Below are positions 9,160 through 17,598 of a stretch of DNA of 64,000 nt, piece after piece. The first letter of the stretch is position 1, and every line of letters begins with the position of its first letter. The translations under genes and the position numbers were made by a program. A model generated the notes under the pieces. It saw only the letters and a list, made by a program, of their open reading frames with translations. It had not been told where the DNA came from and searched no databases. This DNA is from Paenibacillus oceani (lineage in GTDB: Bacteria > Bacillota > Bacilli > Paenibacillales > NBRC-103111). The stretch lies in the NCBI RefSeq assembly GCF_014705615.1, contig NZ_JACXJA010000041.1:1-64000 (forward strand), in the 5' to 3' direction.

Positions 9160-11673
9160 ATGAACAAATGGTGGACCGGAATTGGATCGGCAGCTGTGGT
9201 GTTGCTTGCTGCATGTGCGATCGGAGCAGAGGCGGCAAGCCGAGGACCGACGCTGGACATTGTGACCAACGGACAGGCAAAAGCAGTTGTTGTCGTAGGA
9301 GACGAGACCAATACGGAGCTGCGCCAGAACGCTCATCTAATCGTGGAATATGTAGAGAAATCGACAGGAGTCACACTGCCGTTCGTGCAGGAGAGCGATC
9401 TGTCCTCTAGCGGCTACAACGGCCTGACGCAGATTCACATTGAGACGGCGACTGCGGCCGCTGATCCGCATCTGGCGTCATTGTTGGCGGGCAAGCCGGC
9501 CGATGCCCTCGTGATTCATGGACACGGGAAGGATGTCATCATTGCAGGACCATCAGAGTGGGGGGTACGCCACGGGATTTTCGAGTTTCTCGAAAGGTAT
9601 GTCGATATACGTTGGCTGTTTCCCGGAGAAGACGGAGAAGACGTACCGCAGCGGACGGAGCTTATTATCCCGAAAGAGACGGTCGTGCAGCAGCCGGCAT
9701 TTCTGGCGCGTGAGGTCAGTCCCATCAATGCGGCGCCGATTTATGTGAACGAGCGGCAGCCGCTCCAAATCTGGGCGCAACGCAATCGTTTGCAGAGCGG
9801 TTCCAATCGGCAGCTGCAATTTATGCACAACATGTACGTACTGTTCGATCCGCAAAAGTATGGCGCGACGCATCCGGAGTACTATCCGAACGGCGTCGTA
9901 CCGGCAGCGGGAGTGAAAAACGGATGGCAGCCCTGCTACTCCAATCCGGCTACGATCGCTGTGGCCGCTAGTGAGATCATTGCCTATTTCAACGCGAATC
10001 CATCGAAGCCGTCAATTGCGCTGTCCCCGAACGATTCTGGCGGTTACTGCGAAGCCGACCCATCCCATCCGGCCTATCCGGGGGTACGGAATTCGATTGG
10101 TCTGCTGAACATGTCGGAACTGTATTATAACTGGGTTAATCAAGTAGTCGATCAGGTCGTTCTGGTGCATCCGGATAAAAAAATCGGTGTTTTGGCCTAT
10201 CTGGAAACGATGGATCCGCCATCGTTCCCGGTTCGTCCGCAAGTCGTGCCTTATTTGACCAAGGATCGTCTCTCATGGGAAGATACCGGCGTAGAGGCAG
10301 ACGGGCATGCGCTTGTAGCGGCATGGCAGGCAAAGGCGAGTCAAATCGGTTTTTATGATTACCAGTACGGTAATTTCTACCTGCTGCCGCGCATCTTTCC
10401 GCACCGCATGGCGGAAAATATGCAGTTTGCGGCCGATAACGACGTGATCGGCCATTATATCGAAATGTACGGCTCACTGATCGACGGACCGAAAGCGTGG
10501 TTGTCCGCCAAGCTGCAATGGGACCCGGACCAGGATGTAGATGACCTGCTGGAGGAGTGGTATACACGTGCGGTTGGGGAGGCGGCTGCGCCGTCACTTG
10601 CGGCATACTTCGCCCATTGGGAGCATTTCTGGACCGATCGGATTCAAGCCTCCGACTGGTTTCAAAACAGCAAATATGCGACATATTTGCCGTTTGAGAC
10701 GGCGGACTATATGACACTGGTCACGCCTGCCGACTTAACGACGAGCAAGACCCTGCTGGCAGATGTCGAGGCAAAGGCGGTTACACCGGAACAGCAGAAG
10801 CGGGCAGAGCTTTTTACGCGAGCATTTTCTTATATTGAAGATACGATTGTCAGTTACCCGGTTGAACGGGAAACGCCAAATGGCGAGACTGCGGCGCTTG
10901 CACGATGGAACGAGATGGCCGAAGGGATTGATATGCGGCTGCTGCGGGCGGCTTCGCGCCACGACAAAATGGAGCAGTTCCGGAATGAGCCGTCGTTGCT
11001 GATGGTTGCGGTGCCCCGGATGGATTGGACCGGTTGGCCTGGACCCGACTTTTGGCAAATGACTGATTACGTCAAGCAGAACGAGCCGTCTGGAGGCACA
11101 GTGAGCGCCGCCGTGTACGGAGCTGCGAACGCGACGGCAGCCAGCAACAAACGCAGCCTGGCGCGCTTGTTGCAGAAAGCGGCTTCGGGAACCTCAGCCA
11201 AAAATCCGAATCCCTCGTTTGAAGCGGGCGCTGCGAGTCCGACCGGATGGAGCTCGTGGATCACGTCAGTTGGAACGATCGAACGCTCCACAGCTATCGC
11301 CCATACGGGAGCAGCGAGCGTCAAAGTGTCAAACATGGCGCGCGGCGGACCGATCCAAACGTTTGCTGTCGGGGCAGGAGTGACTGCTGCGCAAGTCCAT
11401 TACTACACGCCGCCGGGGACGGCAACGGAGGGAACATTCCAACTGATCATGAACTTGATCGGAACAAATGGGAAAACGCTGAGCGCACTCCGCACGGAAG
11501 CGATTCCGCTGGCAAACACAGCGGGGCAGTGGGCCTCCCTGCAGCTGCTAGAGTCCGTACCGGCGCAAATCGGAGGAACGGGCGTCAACCGCATCCAAAT
11601 GATTTTGCTGGTCAACGGAGCGGGATACGGTACGGACATATATCTCGACGATGCCGTGCTGTACCAGCTGTAA
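9160..11673 (+). CDS. secreted DUF4838 protein with C-terminal carbohydrate-binding module
   Basis: Secreted protein of 837 residues. The signal peptide runs to about residue 25 (cleavage after AEA). The body is a DUF4838-type glycosidase-like protein: an N-terminal alpha-glucuronidase-like fold with IIAGPSEWGVRHGIFEFLER and RWLFPGEDGEDVP, then a central (beta/alpha)8-like region with SPNDSGGYCEADPSHP, followed by helices. From about residue 685 a beta-sandwich begins (NPNPSFEAGAASPTGWSSW to the end), typical of CBM-like modules. The family often sits in polysaccharide loci, but activity is poorly defined. It has its own GGGAGG ribosome site and is the last gene of the first cluster. Confidence 0.85.
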   Translation: MNKWWTGIGSAAVVLLAACAIGAEAASRGPTLDIVTNGQAKAVVVVGDETNTELRQNAHLIVEYVEKSTGVTLPFVQESDLSSSGYNGLTQIHIETATAAADPHLASLLAGKPADALVIHGHGKDVIIAGPSEWGVRHGIFEFLERYVDIRWLFPGEDGEDVPQRTELIIPKETVVQQPAFLAREVSPINAAPIYVNERQPLQIWAQRNRLQSGSNRQLQFMHNMYVLFDPQKYGATHPEYYPNGVVPAAGVKNGWQPCYSNPATIAVAASEIIAYFNANPSKPSIALSPNDSGGYCEADPSHPAYPGVRNSIGLLNMSELYYNWVNQVVDQVVLVHPDKKIGVLAYLETMDPPSFPVRPQVVPYLTKDRLSWEDTGVEADGHALVAAWQAKASQIGFYDYQYGNFYLLPRIFPHRMAENMQFAADNDVIGHYIEMYGSLIDGPKAWLSAKLQWDPDQDVDDLLEEWYTRAVGEAAAPSLAAYFAHWEHFWTDRIQASDWFQNSKYATYLPFETADYMTLVTPADLTTSKTLLADVEAKAVTPEQQKRAELFTRAFSYIEDTIVSYPVERETPNGETAALARWNEMAEGIDMRLLRAASRHDKMEQFRNEPSLLMVAVPRMDWTGWPGPDFWQMTDYVKQNEPSGGTVSAAVYGAANATAASNKRSLARLLQKAASGTSAKNPNPSFEAGAASPTGWSSWITSVGTIERSTAIAHTGAASVKVSNMARGGPIQTFAVGAGVTAAQVHYYTPPGTATEGTFQLIMNLIGTNGKTLSALRTEAIPLANTAGQWASLQLLESVPAQIGGTGVNRIQMILLVNGAGYGTDIYLDDAVLYQL

Positions 11674-11710
11674 ACACTCCTGTTCGCCCTAAGAAATGGA
11701 CTTTGTCATA

Positions 11711-11780
11711 ATAGGAGCGCCTCGTTCTGATGGGTTTGTCGAAGGGTATGATACCGGAGCACCATCAAGGAGGCGCTCTT
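11711..11780. repeat. long nested inverted repeat after the DUF4838 gene
   Basis: Outer arms GAGCGCCTC (11715-11723) and GAGGCGCTC (11770-11778) are perfectly complementary. Inside are shorter arms GATGG (11729-11733) and CCATC (11762-11766), and an apical hairpin GGTAT/ATACC (11745-11755). Together they could fold into one long stem-loop in RNA. There is no U-run immediately after it, so it is not a standard terminator. It may be a structured RNA, a transcript-end stabiliser or the fossil of a small palindromic mobile element. Confidence 0.4.
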
Positions 11781-11913
11781 ACTGGGATTTACCGACTTTT
11801 TTTGTCGGGAGTCACAATCATTGTTACCTTACAAGCCGCTTAAATAGCTGTACGCGGGCTGTTTTGACCACATGTCAATAGAGCTTTTCAAAATAACGGA
11901 AAGGAATGATATC

Positions 11914-12936
11914 ATGGAACCCCCTATCATAATCCCCAGGCCGCGCCATTCGACCATTACCGGATATGCCGCAATTCCCGAATATCGTCCGATCGCGATC
12001 GTCTTTCAAGGAGCTCCGCTGCATCGAATGACCGAGATCGCAATCGCCCAGCTAAATGAAGAACTAAACGAAATGCGGGGCGGAGGGTCGACGAAGCTGC
12101 ATACGGCCGAAAGTCTGGAAGCCGTACCCGTCGGCGCCTATCGGATTCATGTTGGGAGAAATCGGAGATCTGGTCAAGAACGGAATGGAGAAGGTCATTA
12201 TATGGCACGATTGCGCCGAGCATCTCGGCCTTTTTGACGAGGAATTCGAGACGTTATTAGAGCGTTACGGCTTGACAGGGAAATTGTCGTTCATTGGTGG
12301 ACATTGCGTCGCAATATCGCCTATTTGTCCGAAAAAAGCTGGCATACGAACGCCGCAGCCGATGACTTTATCCCCGCTTATACAGCTGCCCTTGTGAAGG
12401 ACCATCGCGAACAATGGGCCGAAGGGTTCCGCTGCATGCGCTCGATTTTCGGAAACGAGCCGACCATGTGGCTGCTTAAGGAGCTAACTGTAGGTTTTGG
12501 CACGAAAGATCCGAAGCGCCCGTATCCGGCTCGAATTATCGAGAGCTTGCGGGCCGCCAAAGGAACGACTTACGCCTATAAAGCGATCGTCATCACGCTA
12601 GAGAAAGCGCTGCAGTCGTTTCAAGCCGGCATGCCCATGCCTCGCAGGGAATCGGAACTGGCCGTGTATCGTTGGTATTGCCGGCAAATAATCGTGGTCA
12701 TCCGATGCCTACTGCAATTTGCGGATGCGGTCGATAGACCGGAGCAAGCCGGACGGAATGAGGAGGAAGTTTTGAGGAGGTTGCAAGGTGTTTGCGAAAC
12801 GTTCGCGCAGGCAGTCGGGGAACTTGATTCTGTGATGCAAGAGATGCAAACGGTGTTGCCCTTTTACCTGATTCCGAGCGGGCTGCGGGAATATACATTT
12901 CTGCGTGAAGCTCTGATCGAGTATACACAGGAATAG
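11914..12936 (+). pseudogene. GH20-like glycosidase gene, broken by deletions and shifts
   Basis: Three frames carry successive parts of one protein. Frame one (ATG 11914, ribosome site AAGGA) gives the GH20 domain-2-like start, ending about 12148. Frame two starts there without the catalytic middle: GDLVKNGMEKVIIWHDCAEHLG, to about 12300. Frame three continues with RRNIAYLSEKSWHT and a helical C-terminal region to the stop at 12936. An intact family member would be over 600 residues, so a large central part is missing and at least two frame changes are present. The protein cannot be functional. Assignment to a GH20-like (beta-N-acetylhexosaminidase-type) family rests on the pattern of the start and the WHD region and is moderately sure. 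Confidence 0.6.
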
Positions 12937-13038
12937 TTTCATTCCGGAGTGGCGGTCATGTCGTGATGCCGTTATCCAAAACTCCTTGGTCTTCGTGTTT
13001 TGGAGGATATAGAGAAGCGTATTTTTCAAAAAATGGTA

Positions 13039-13067
13039 TTGACTTTGTGTGCCGCTATATTTTATAT
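13039..13067 (+). promoter_or_regulatory. sigma-A-type promoter
   Basis: TTGACT at 13039-13044, a spacer of exactly 17 bases, and TTATAT at 13062-13067. It lies 46 bases before the ATG of the sensor-regulator gene and fits the housekeeping consensus well. Confidence 0.5.
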
Positions 13068-13112
13068 TGGCACCAGATGAGAAGAGTCGGTTTATCCAGG
13101 AGGCGCATAGCA

Positions 13113-15416
13113 ATGAAAACCAAAAGGCTGCGCATGCGTTTTCCGAATACGAGCAGTGTTTTTTTCAAGCTGTTAAGTTCATTTATTATTTTGATCCTGG
13201 TTCCAATCCTTATCTTTGGGAGTCTGACATACTTTCTTTTTTCGAAAGCGCTTCAAGAAGAAGTAAAAAAAAACAACGATATCTTGTTGAAGCACGTTTA
13301 TGTCAACATTGAGCAAAAAATGGAGGAAGTCAGGCAAACCTTGTATCAAGTTTCGTTGACCGTCGATGTTGATTCAGGCAATCCAACGAAATTGCTTGAC
13401 GTATCCAAAACGTTAAATCGCATCAAAGGCACGCAAAATTTTATTGATGATGTATACGTTTTCTATAAGGATAGGAATTGGATTATTACGGAATCGGGTT
13501 TATATTACCCGGATTATTTCTTCGACTACGTGTATAAACCAGAATCAAATATGCAGGAACAACTGCTGCAGAAATTGCAAGATCGAAATGTCTTTCAGGA
13601 TCTGGGCACTTACAAGCTGACGGATGGATCTGGGTCAGGCAAGCGGTATATCGTTGTTTTATTGTCGTTCCCCCTCTACAACAATGAGATTAGAGGGACT
13701 AGTGTCGTCTTAATTAACGAGGAAAAATTGCTGTCCATGATGAATTCTGTGAATCCGTCAGACTCTCAAACCGGATTTTACATCTTAAACGATCAGCTTC
13801 AGCCGATCATCGAATCGAATACGAACCATATGGATATACGATTGTCGAATCGGAAATTGCAGCAATTTTTGAACGGGACTGAAGTTGAAAGCTCTGCCCA
13901 TACGGCTCGATTTAACAATTTCTTCGTATCGCAGTTCCACTCTAATGTGATGGATTGGAAATATATCACGTTTTCATCGGCGGCACATATTTTTAAACCG
14001 GTTTTCTTTTTGCGAATTTGGATGGTGATCACCAGTTTATTCCTATTGAGCGTAGGCGTGATGCTGTCCATATTTCTGGCCAAAAACTTATATAAGCCTA
14101 TCGGAGAAATTGTGAGTTCGTTCGAATTCGATAAGTCCGAGGCTGATTTGGACAAGGAGAAAAAAATAAGCGAATTCGAGTTGATCTCGAACCACATTCA
14201 TTACATAACGGAGCGAAATCAACATTTGATGCAAAGCGAAACGGAACATATTACTCTTTTGAAAGATTACTATGCGAAATCGATGATTCTGGGCATTCCG
14301 GAAGAACCGATAAAGGTCAAGCCGGTCTCTGGAGCAGGTTTTGGATATCCGCTTTTTTCGGTTATCGCGGTCAAGATCGAGATGACCGATTCTTCAAATA
14401 CCACCTTCCAACAAATGAATTTCAACAGCCGGATGATTGAAGTGTTTAATCAGATATTGAACAAGGAAGAGAATATTTCTTGCATGGTAACGAATATTGG
14501 CAAAAATCAAATTTCTATTCTTGCGAATTATGAAACCGAAGATAATCTAGTTGTGAACTTGCATGCTGCTATAGAGCAAATAGCCGAATTGCCGGAAAAC
14601 TTCCGATATTCTATCGTATTAGGAATTGGAAGGCCGTGTGAGGATTTAAAGACCGTCAACCGATCTTACGAAGAAGCGTTGGACGCTTTACATTACCGTG
14701 AACTGGACAAAACGATACAGTTGATTCAACATAAAGAAATCATTTTCGTACAGAAATTTGTAGATTATCCGATCGATGTGGAACAGCAAATTATCGGTAA
14801 CGTTCTTTCTGGCGATTACGCCAAACTCGAGCAGTTATTGAATGAAATCATTGACAGAAACAGGCAGGCTATTAACACGTATCTGTTACTGAATGATCTT
14901 TATAACACTCTTATGGCTACGGCAAACAAAATCATCCAAAGGAGCAGCGCGAAAAACGAAGAGGTGTTTGACGAAGCCGTCATCGGTATTTACATGAATA
15001 AAGATATTTCGAGCCTAGAGAGCATGAAGGATTTAGTTTTTGGCATCTACCGGTATATGATCGAAACGTTGTACGGGAAAAAGGAGAGCAAAAACGACGA
15101 TTTAAAGAACCAGATGATTCATTTTATCGGGTCGCATTATAACCGTGATATTTCTTTGACCACGCTTGCCGATCATTTCAAATTGAATCCCAAATATTTG
15201 AGCCGTTACTTTAAAGACCAGACCGGAGTTAATTTTGTCCAATATGTCAATCGGTTGCGTATAGAACATGCCAAACAGCTGTTGCAGCAAGAAAAAAATC
15301 TCCATATTGACGAGATTGGGGAAAAAGTCGGCTATTTGAACAAAAATACGTTTATAACAACCTTCAAAAAACAGGAAGGGATGACACCAGGGAAATTCAG
15401 AGACATATCTTCTTGA
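13113..15416 (+). CDS. membrane-anchored sensor with AraC-type DNA-binding domain
   Basis: Protein of 767 residues typical of Paenibacillus-type sugar regulators. A first membrane helix lies near residues 14-38 (FFKLLSSFIILILVPILIFG), followed by an extracellular dCache-like sensor region, a second helix near 302-324 (MVITSLFLLSVGVML), a cytoplasmic middle region, and a C-terminal double helix-turn-helix (about 666-766; NPKYLSRYFKDQTGVNFVQYV and KVGYLNKNTFITTFKKQEGM). ATG 13113 has a strong AGGAGG site; the open frame upstream lacks one. It lies directly before the permease genes and probably senses an extracellular sugar or binding protein and activates them. Confidence 0.92.
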   Translation: MKTKRLRMRFPNTSSVFFKLLSSFIILILVPILIFGSLTYFLFSKALQEEVKKNNDILLKHVYVNIEQKMEEVRQTLYQVSLTVDVDSGNPTKLLDVSKTLNRIKGTQNFIDDVYVFYKDRNWIITESGLYYPDYFFDYVYKPESNMQEQLLQKLQDRNVFQDLGTYKLTDGSGSGKRYIVVLLSFPLYNNEIRGTSVVLINEEKLLSMMNSVNPSDSQTGFYILNDQLQPIIESNTNHMDIRLSNRKLQQFLNGTEVESSAHTARFNNFFVSQFHSNVMDWKYITFSSAAHIFKPVFFLRIWMVITSLFLLSVGVMLSIFLAKNLYKPIGEIVSSFEFDKSEADLDKEKKISEFELISNHIHYITERNQHLMQSETEHITLLKDYYAKSMILGIPEEPIKVKPVSGAGFGYPLFSVIAVKIEMTDSSNTTFQQMNFNSRMIEVFNQILNKEENISCMVTNIGKNQISILANYETEDNLVVNLHAAIEQIAELPENFRYSIVLGIGRPCEDLKTVNRSYEEALDALHYRELDKTIQLIQHKEIIFVQKFVDYPIDVEQQIIGNVLSGDYAKLEQLLNEIIDRNRQAINTYLLLNDLYNTLMATANKIIQRSSAKNEEVFDEAVIGIYMNKDISSLESMKDLVFGIYRYMIETLYGKKESKNDDLKNQMIHFIGSHYNRDISLTTLADHFKLNPKYLSRYFKDQTGVNFVQYVNRLRIEHAKQLLQQEKNLHIDEIGEKVGYLNKNTFITTFKKQEGMTPGKFRDISS

Positions 15417-15421
15417 TAAAC

Positions 15422-15445
15422 AGCCCCGCGTAGCGGGGCTGTTTT
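15422..15445 (+). terminator. intrinsic terminator
   Basis: AGCCCCGC (15422-15429) and GCGGGGCT (15433-15440) form an eight-pair GC-rich stem with a three-base loop, followed by GTTTTAG. It sits five bases after the stop of the sensor-regulator gene. Confidence 0.8.
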
Positions 15446-15450
15446 AGTTG

Positions 15451-15487
15451 TAGTCATACCCACCGGCTTAGCCGGTGGGTATGACTA
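15451..15487. repeat. perfect 17-bp palindromic hairpin
   Basis: TAGTCATACCCACCGGC (15451-15467) and its exact reverse complement (15471-15487) are separated by only TTA. It directly follows an independent terminator and lacks a T-run, so termination is not its obvious role. Such strong short-loop palindromes resemble the ends of IS200/IS605-type elements or REP-like sequences; no transposase is nearby. The rest of 15488-15720 holds no gene; a partial cre-like match TGAAACCGCTTTTA (15621-15634) lies there. Confidence 0.6.
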
Positions 15488-15720
15488 TGTTGGGGGTTAT
15501 TGTGATGCAAATGTAGAACAAGGAGTATCGCGGGAAAAATAAGACCGGCTTTGTAAGGAGACCGTTCACCCGCAATGTAGAATTTGGATTCCCATTAGAA
15601 ATTGAATGCTTGAATCGAAATGAAACCGCTTTTATGATCGATTTAACAAAGAGTTGACAGATCCGACACGATTCGAAAAAAAGGTATGCGAATGGTTGCG
15701 ATCAGGAAGAGGGTGATGAG

Positions 15721-16626
15721 TTGAAACAAACATTTCGTTTAATCAAAAGAGACCGCTTGCTTTTGTTGATGCTGCTTCCCGGAATTCTTTATTTTCTTGT
15801 TTTTAAGTATGCTCCCATGTACGGAGTCGTTATCGCTTTTCAGAAATACAATCTGTATAAGGGCATTTTTCAGAGCGAGTGGGTGGGGTTCAAGTACTTT
15901 ATTGAGTTTTTTCAAGGGCCGGATATGTGGCGGCTGATCCGAAATACGCTTCTCATCAATATTTATCAACTCCTATTCGCCTTCCCGGCCCCGATTATTT
16001 TAGCGCTTGCTTTCAATGAATTGAGAAAGGCCATGTTCAAAAAGGTTAGTCAGACGATCAGTTTTTTGCCGCATTTTATTTCTACCGTTGTCATTGCCGG
16101 ACTTGTGGTCAACTTTCTTTCACCGTCCTCCGGGATCGCCAACAAATTTCTGGGTTTCTTCGACATAAGTCCGATTTCGTTTTTGCTGATTCCGGATTAT
16201 TTCAGAACGATATTCATCAGCATGGGCATTTGGAAATCGGTCGGATGGGGTACGATCATTTACTTGGCGGCAATCGCAGGGATTAACCCGGAACTTTACG
16301 AAGCCGCTTCCATAGATGGAGCTAGCAAGCTTAAAAAAGTTTGGTATGTTACGCTTCCGGGGATTATGCCGGTCATCATCATCCTATTCATTTTGCAATT
16401 GGGCGATATCCTAAGCGTCGGCGCAGAATCCATTATTTTGTTATACAATCCGGTCACCTATGAAACGGCCGATGTGCTGTCGACATACGTTTACCGCAGA
16501 GGATTGATTTCCGGCGAATTCAGCTTTGCTGCAGCGGTCGACTTGTTTAATTCCGTAGTGGGCCTCATTCTCGTATTCACGGCGAACAAAATCAGTAAAA
16601 AAGTAACGGAAACCAGTATATGGTAA
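15721..16626 (+). CDS. sugar ABC transporter permease (LplB/UgpA type)
   Basis: Inner-membrane permease of 301 residues with six predicted helices. The start resembles LplB proteins (LLMLLPGILYFLVFKYAPMYG), and the EAA loop that docks on the ATPase reads ELYEAASIDGASKLKKVWYVTLPGI. The start is TTG at 15721, with GGAAGAGGGTGATGAG before it. It is followed after 21 bases by the second permease and then the binding protein, forming a complete importer except for the ATPase; in Gram-positive bacteria an MsmX-type shared ATPase encoded elsewhere usually serves these systems. The substrate is presumably the oligosaccharide used by the downstream lyase-glycosidase-sulfatase operon. Confidence 0.92.
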   Translation: MKQTFRLIKRDRLLLLMLLPGILYFLVFKYAPMYGVVIAFQKYNLYKGIFQSEWVGFKYFIEFFQGPDMWRLIRNTLLINIYQLLFAFPAPIILALAFNELRKAMFKKVSQTISFLPHFISTVVIAGLVVNFLSPSSGIANKFLGFFDISPISFLLIPDYFRTIFISMGIWKSVGWGTIIYLAAIAGINPELYEAASIDGASKLKKVWYVTLPGIMPVIIILFILQLGDILSVGAESIILLYNPVTYETADVLSTYVYRRGLISGEFSFAAAVDLFNSVVGLILVFTANKISKKVTETSIW

Positions 16627-16647
16627 GCCGAGTGGGGAGCACGTCCA

Positions 16648-17529
16648 ATGAAAATCGCCGATAGCTGGGGAGATCGAATCTTTGCTAATCTTTCGTTGAT
16701 CCTGGTTTGGTTTGTCGTGATCGTTACCTTGTATCCTTTTGTATACGTTTTTTCGTCCTCAATCAGCGATCCGGCAGCGGTACTGAAAAATCAAATCTTT
16801 TTATGGCCGATCGGTTTCAGCTTGAAGGCTTATAAAACCATTTTAAGTTACCCGGAACTAAGAATTGGTTACGTAAACACCCTCTTCTATACGGTGGTCG
16901 GTACGGCAATCAACATGCTGCTCACTTGCTTGATGGCTTATCCACTCTCCAGGAAAAATCTCGTATTCCGTAAACCATTCATGATCATGATTACGTTCAC
17001 ACTTGTGTTTTCCGGCGGCTTGATCCCTACGTTCCTGATCGTGAAGTCGCTTGGCATGTTGGATACTTATTGGGCGCTCTTGATTCCAGGCGCCGTAAGT
17101 ACGTGGAACTTGATACTGATGAAGACCTTCTTTGAAAACTTGCCCAAAGAGTTGGAAGAAGCGGCCACGATTGACGGCGCTTCATCGATGCATATTTTGC
17201 TTCGAATCCTATTGCCGTTATCGAAACCCGCTTTAGTAACGATTGCCTTATTTTATGCCGTAGGTCACTGGAACAGCTATTTTCCGGCGATGATCTATTT
17301 GCAAAGCGAGCACCTGTATCCTGTGCAATTATTTTTGCGAAAGATCGTATTGCTTGGTCAAACGGCTGATATCACGGGGGAGCAAGGGATGAGCACGGAG
17401 ACGATCTTGATGGCGGAATCGCTCAAATATGCAACCATCATGATTGTTGCTTTGCCGATCATCCTCGTATATCCGTTTATACAGAAGTACTTTGTCAAAG
17501 GAGCCATGATCGGATCTCTGAAAGGGTGA
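16648..17529 (+). CDS. sugar ABC transporter permease (LplC/YtcP type)
   Basis: Partner permease of 293 residues. It carries the long N-terminal helix followed by LYPFVYVFSSSISDP, the EAA loop ELEEAATIDGASSMHILLRILLPL, and the C-terminal VYPFIQKYFVKGAMIGSLKG typical of the LplC/YtcP group. ATG 16648 is preceded by GGGGAG. It forms the second half of the membrane channel with the previous gene. Confidence 0.92.
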   Translation: MKIADSWGDRIFANLSLILVWFVVIVTLYPFVYVFSSSISDPAAVLKNQIFLWPIGFSLKAYKTILSYPELRIGYVNTLFYTVVGTAINMLLTCLMAYPLSRKNLVFRKPFMIMITFTLVFSGGLIPTFLIVKSLGMLDTYWALLIPGAVSTWNLILMKTFFENLPKELEEAATIDGASSMHILLRILLPLSKPALVTIALFYAVGHWNSYFPAMIYLQSEHLYPVQLFLRKIVLLGQTADITGEQGMSTETILMAESLKYATIMIVALPIILVYPFIQKYFVKGAMIGSLKG

Positions 17530-17598
17530 AAGAGTGGAAAATGCTTCAATTAGAAGCTTTTCTATATAAATCTCATTTTTTTAGGAGGGGTTCGGGAG

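Noticed and set aside
15654-15682. TTGACA as promoter of the permease operon
   Set aside because: No acceptable -10 box occurs 16-18 bases downstream. The nearby cre-like box has a mismatch, so neither was called as a feature.
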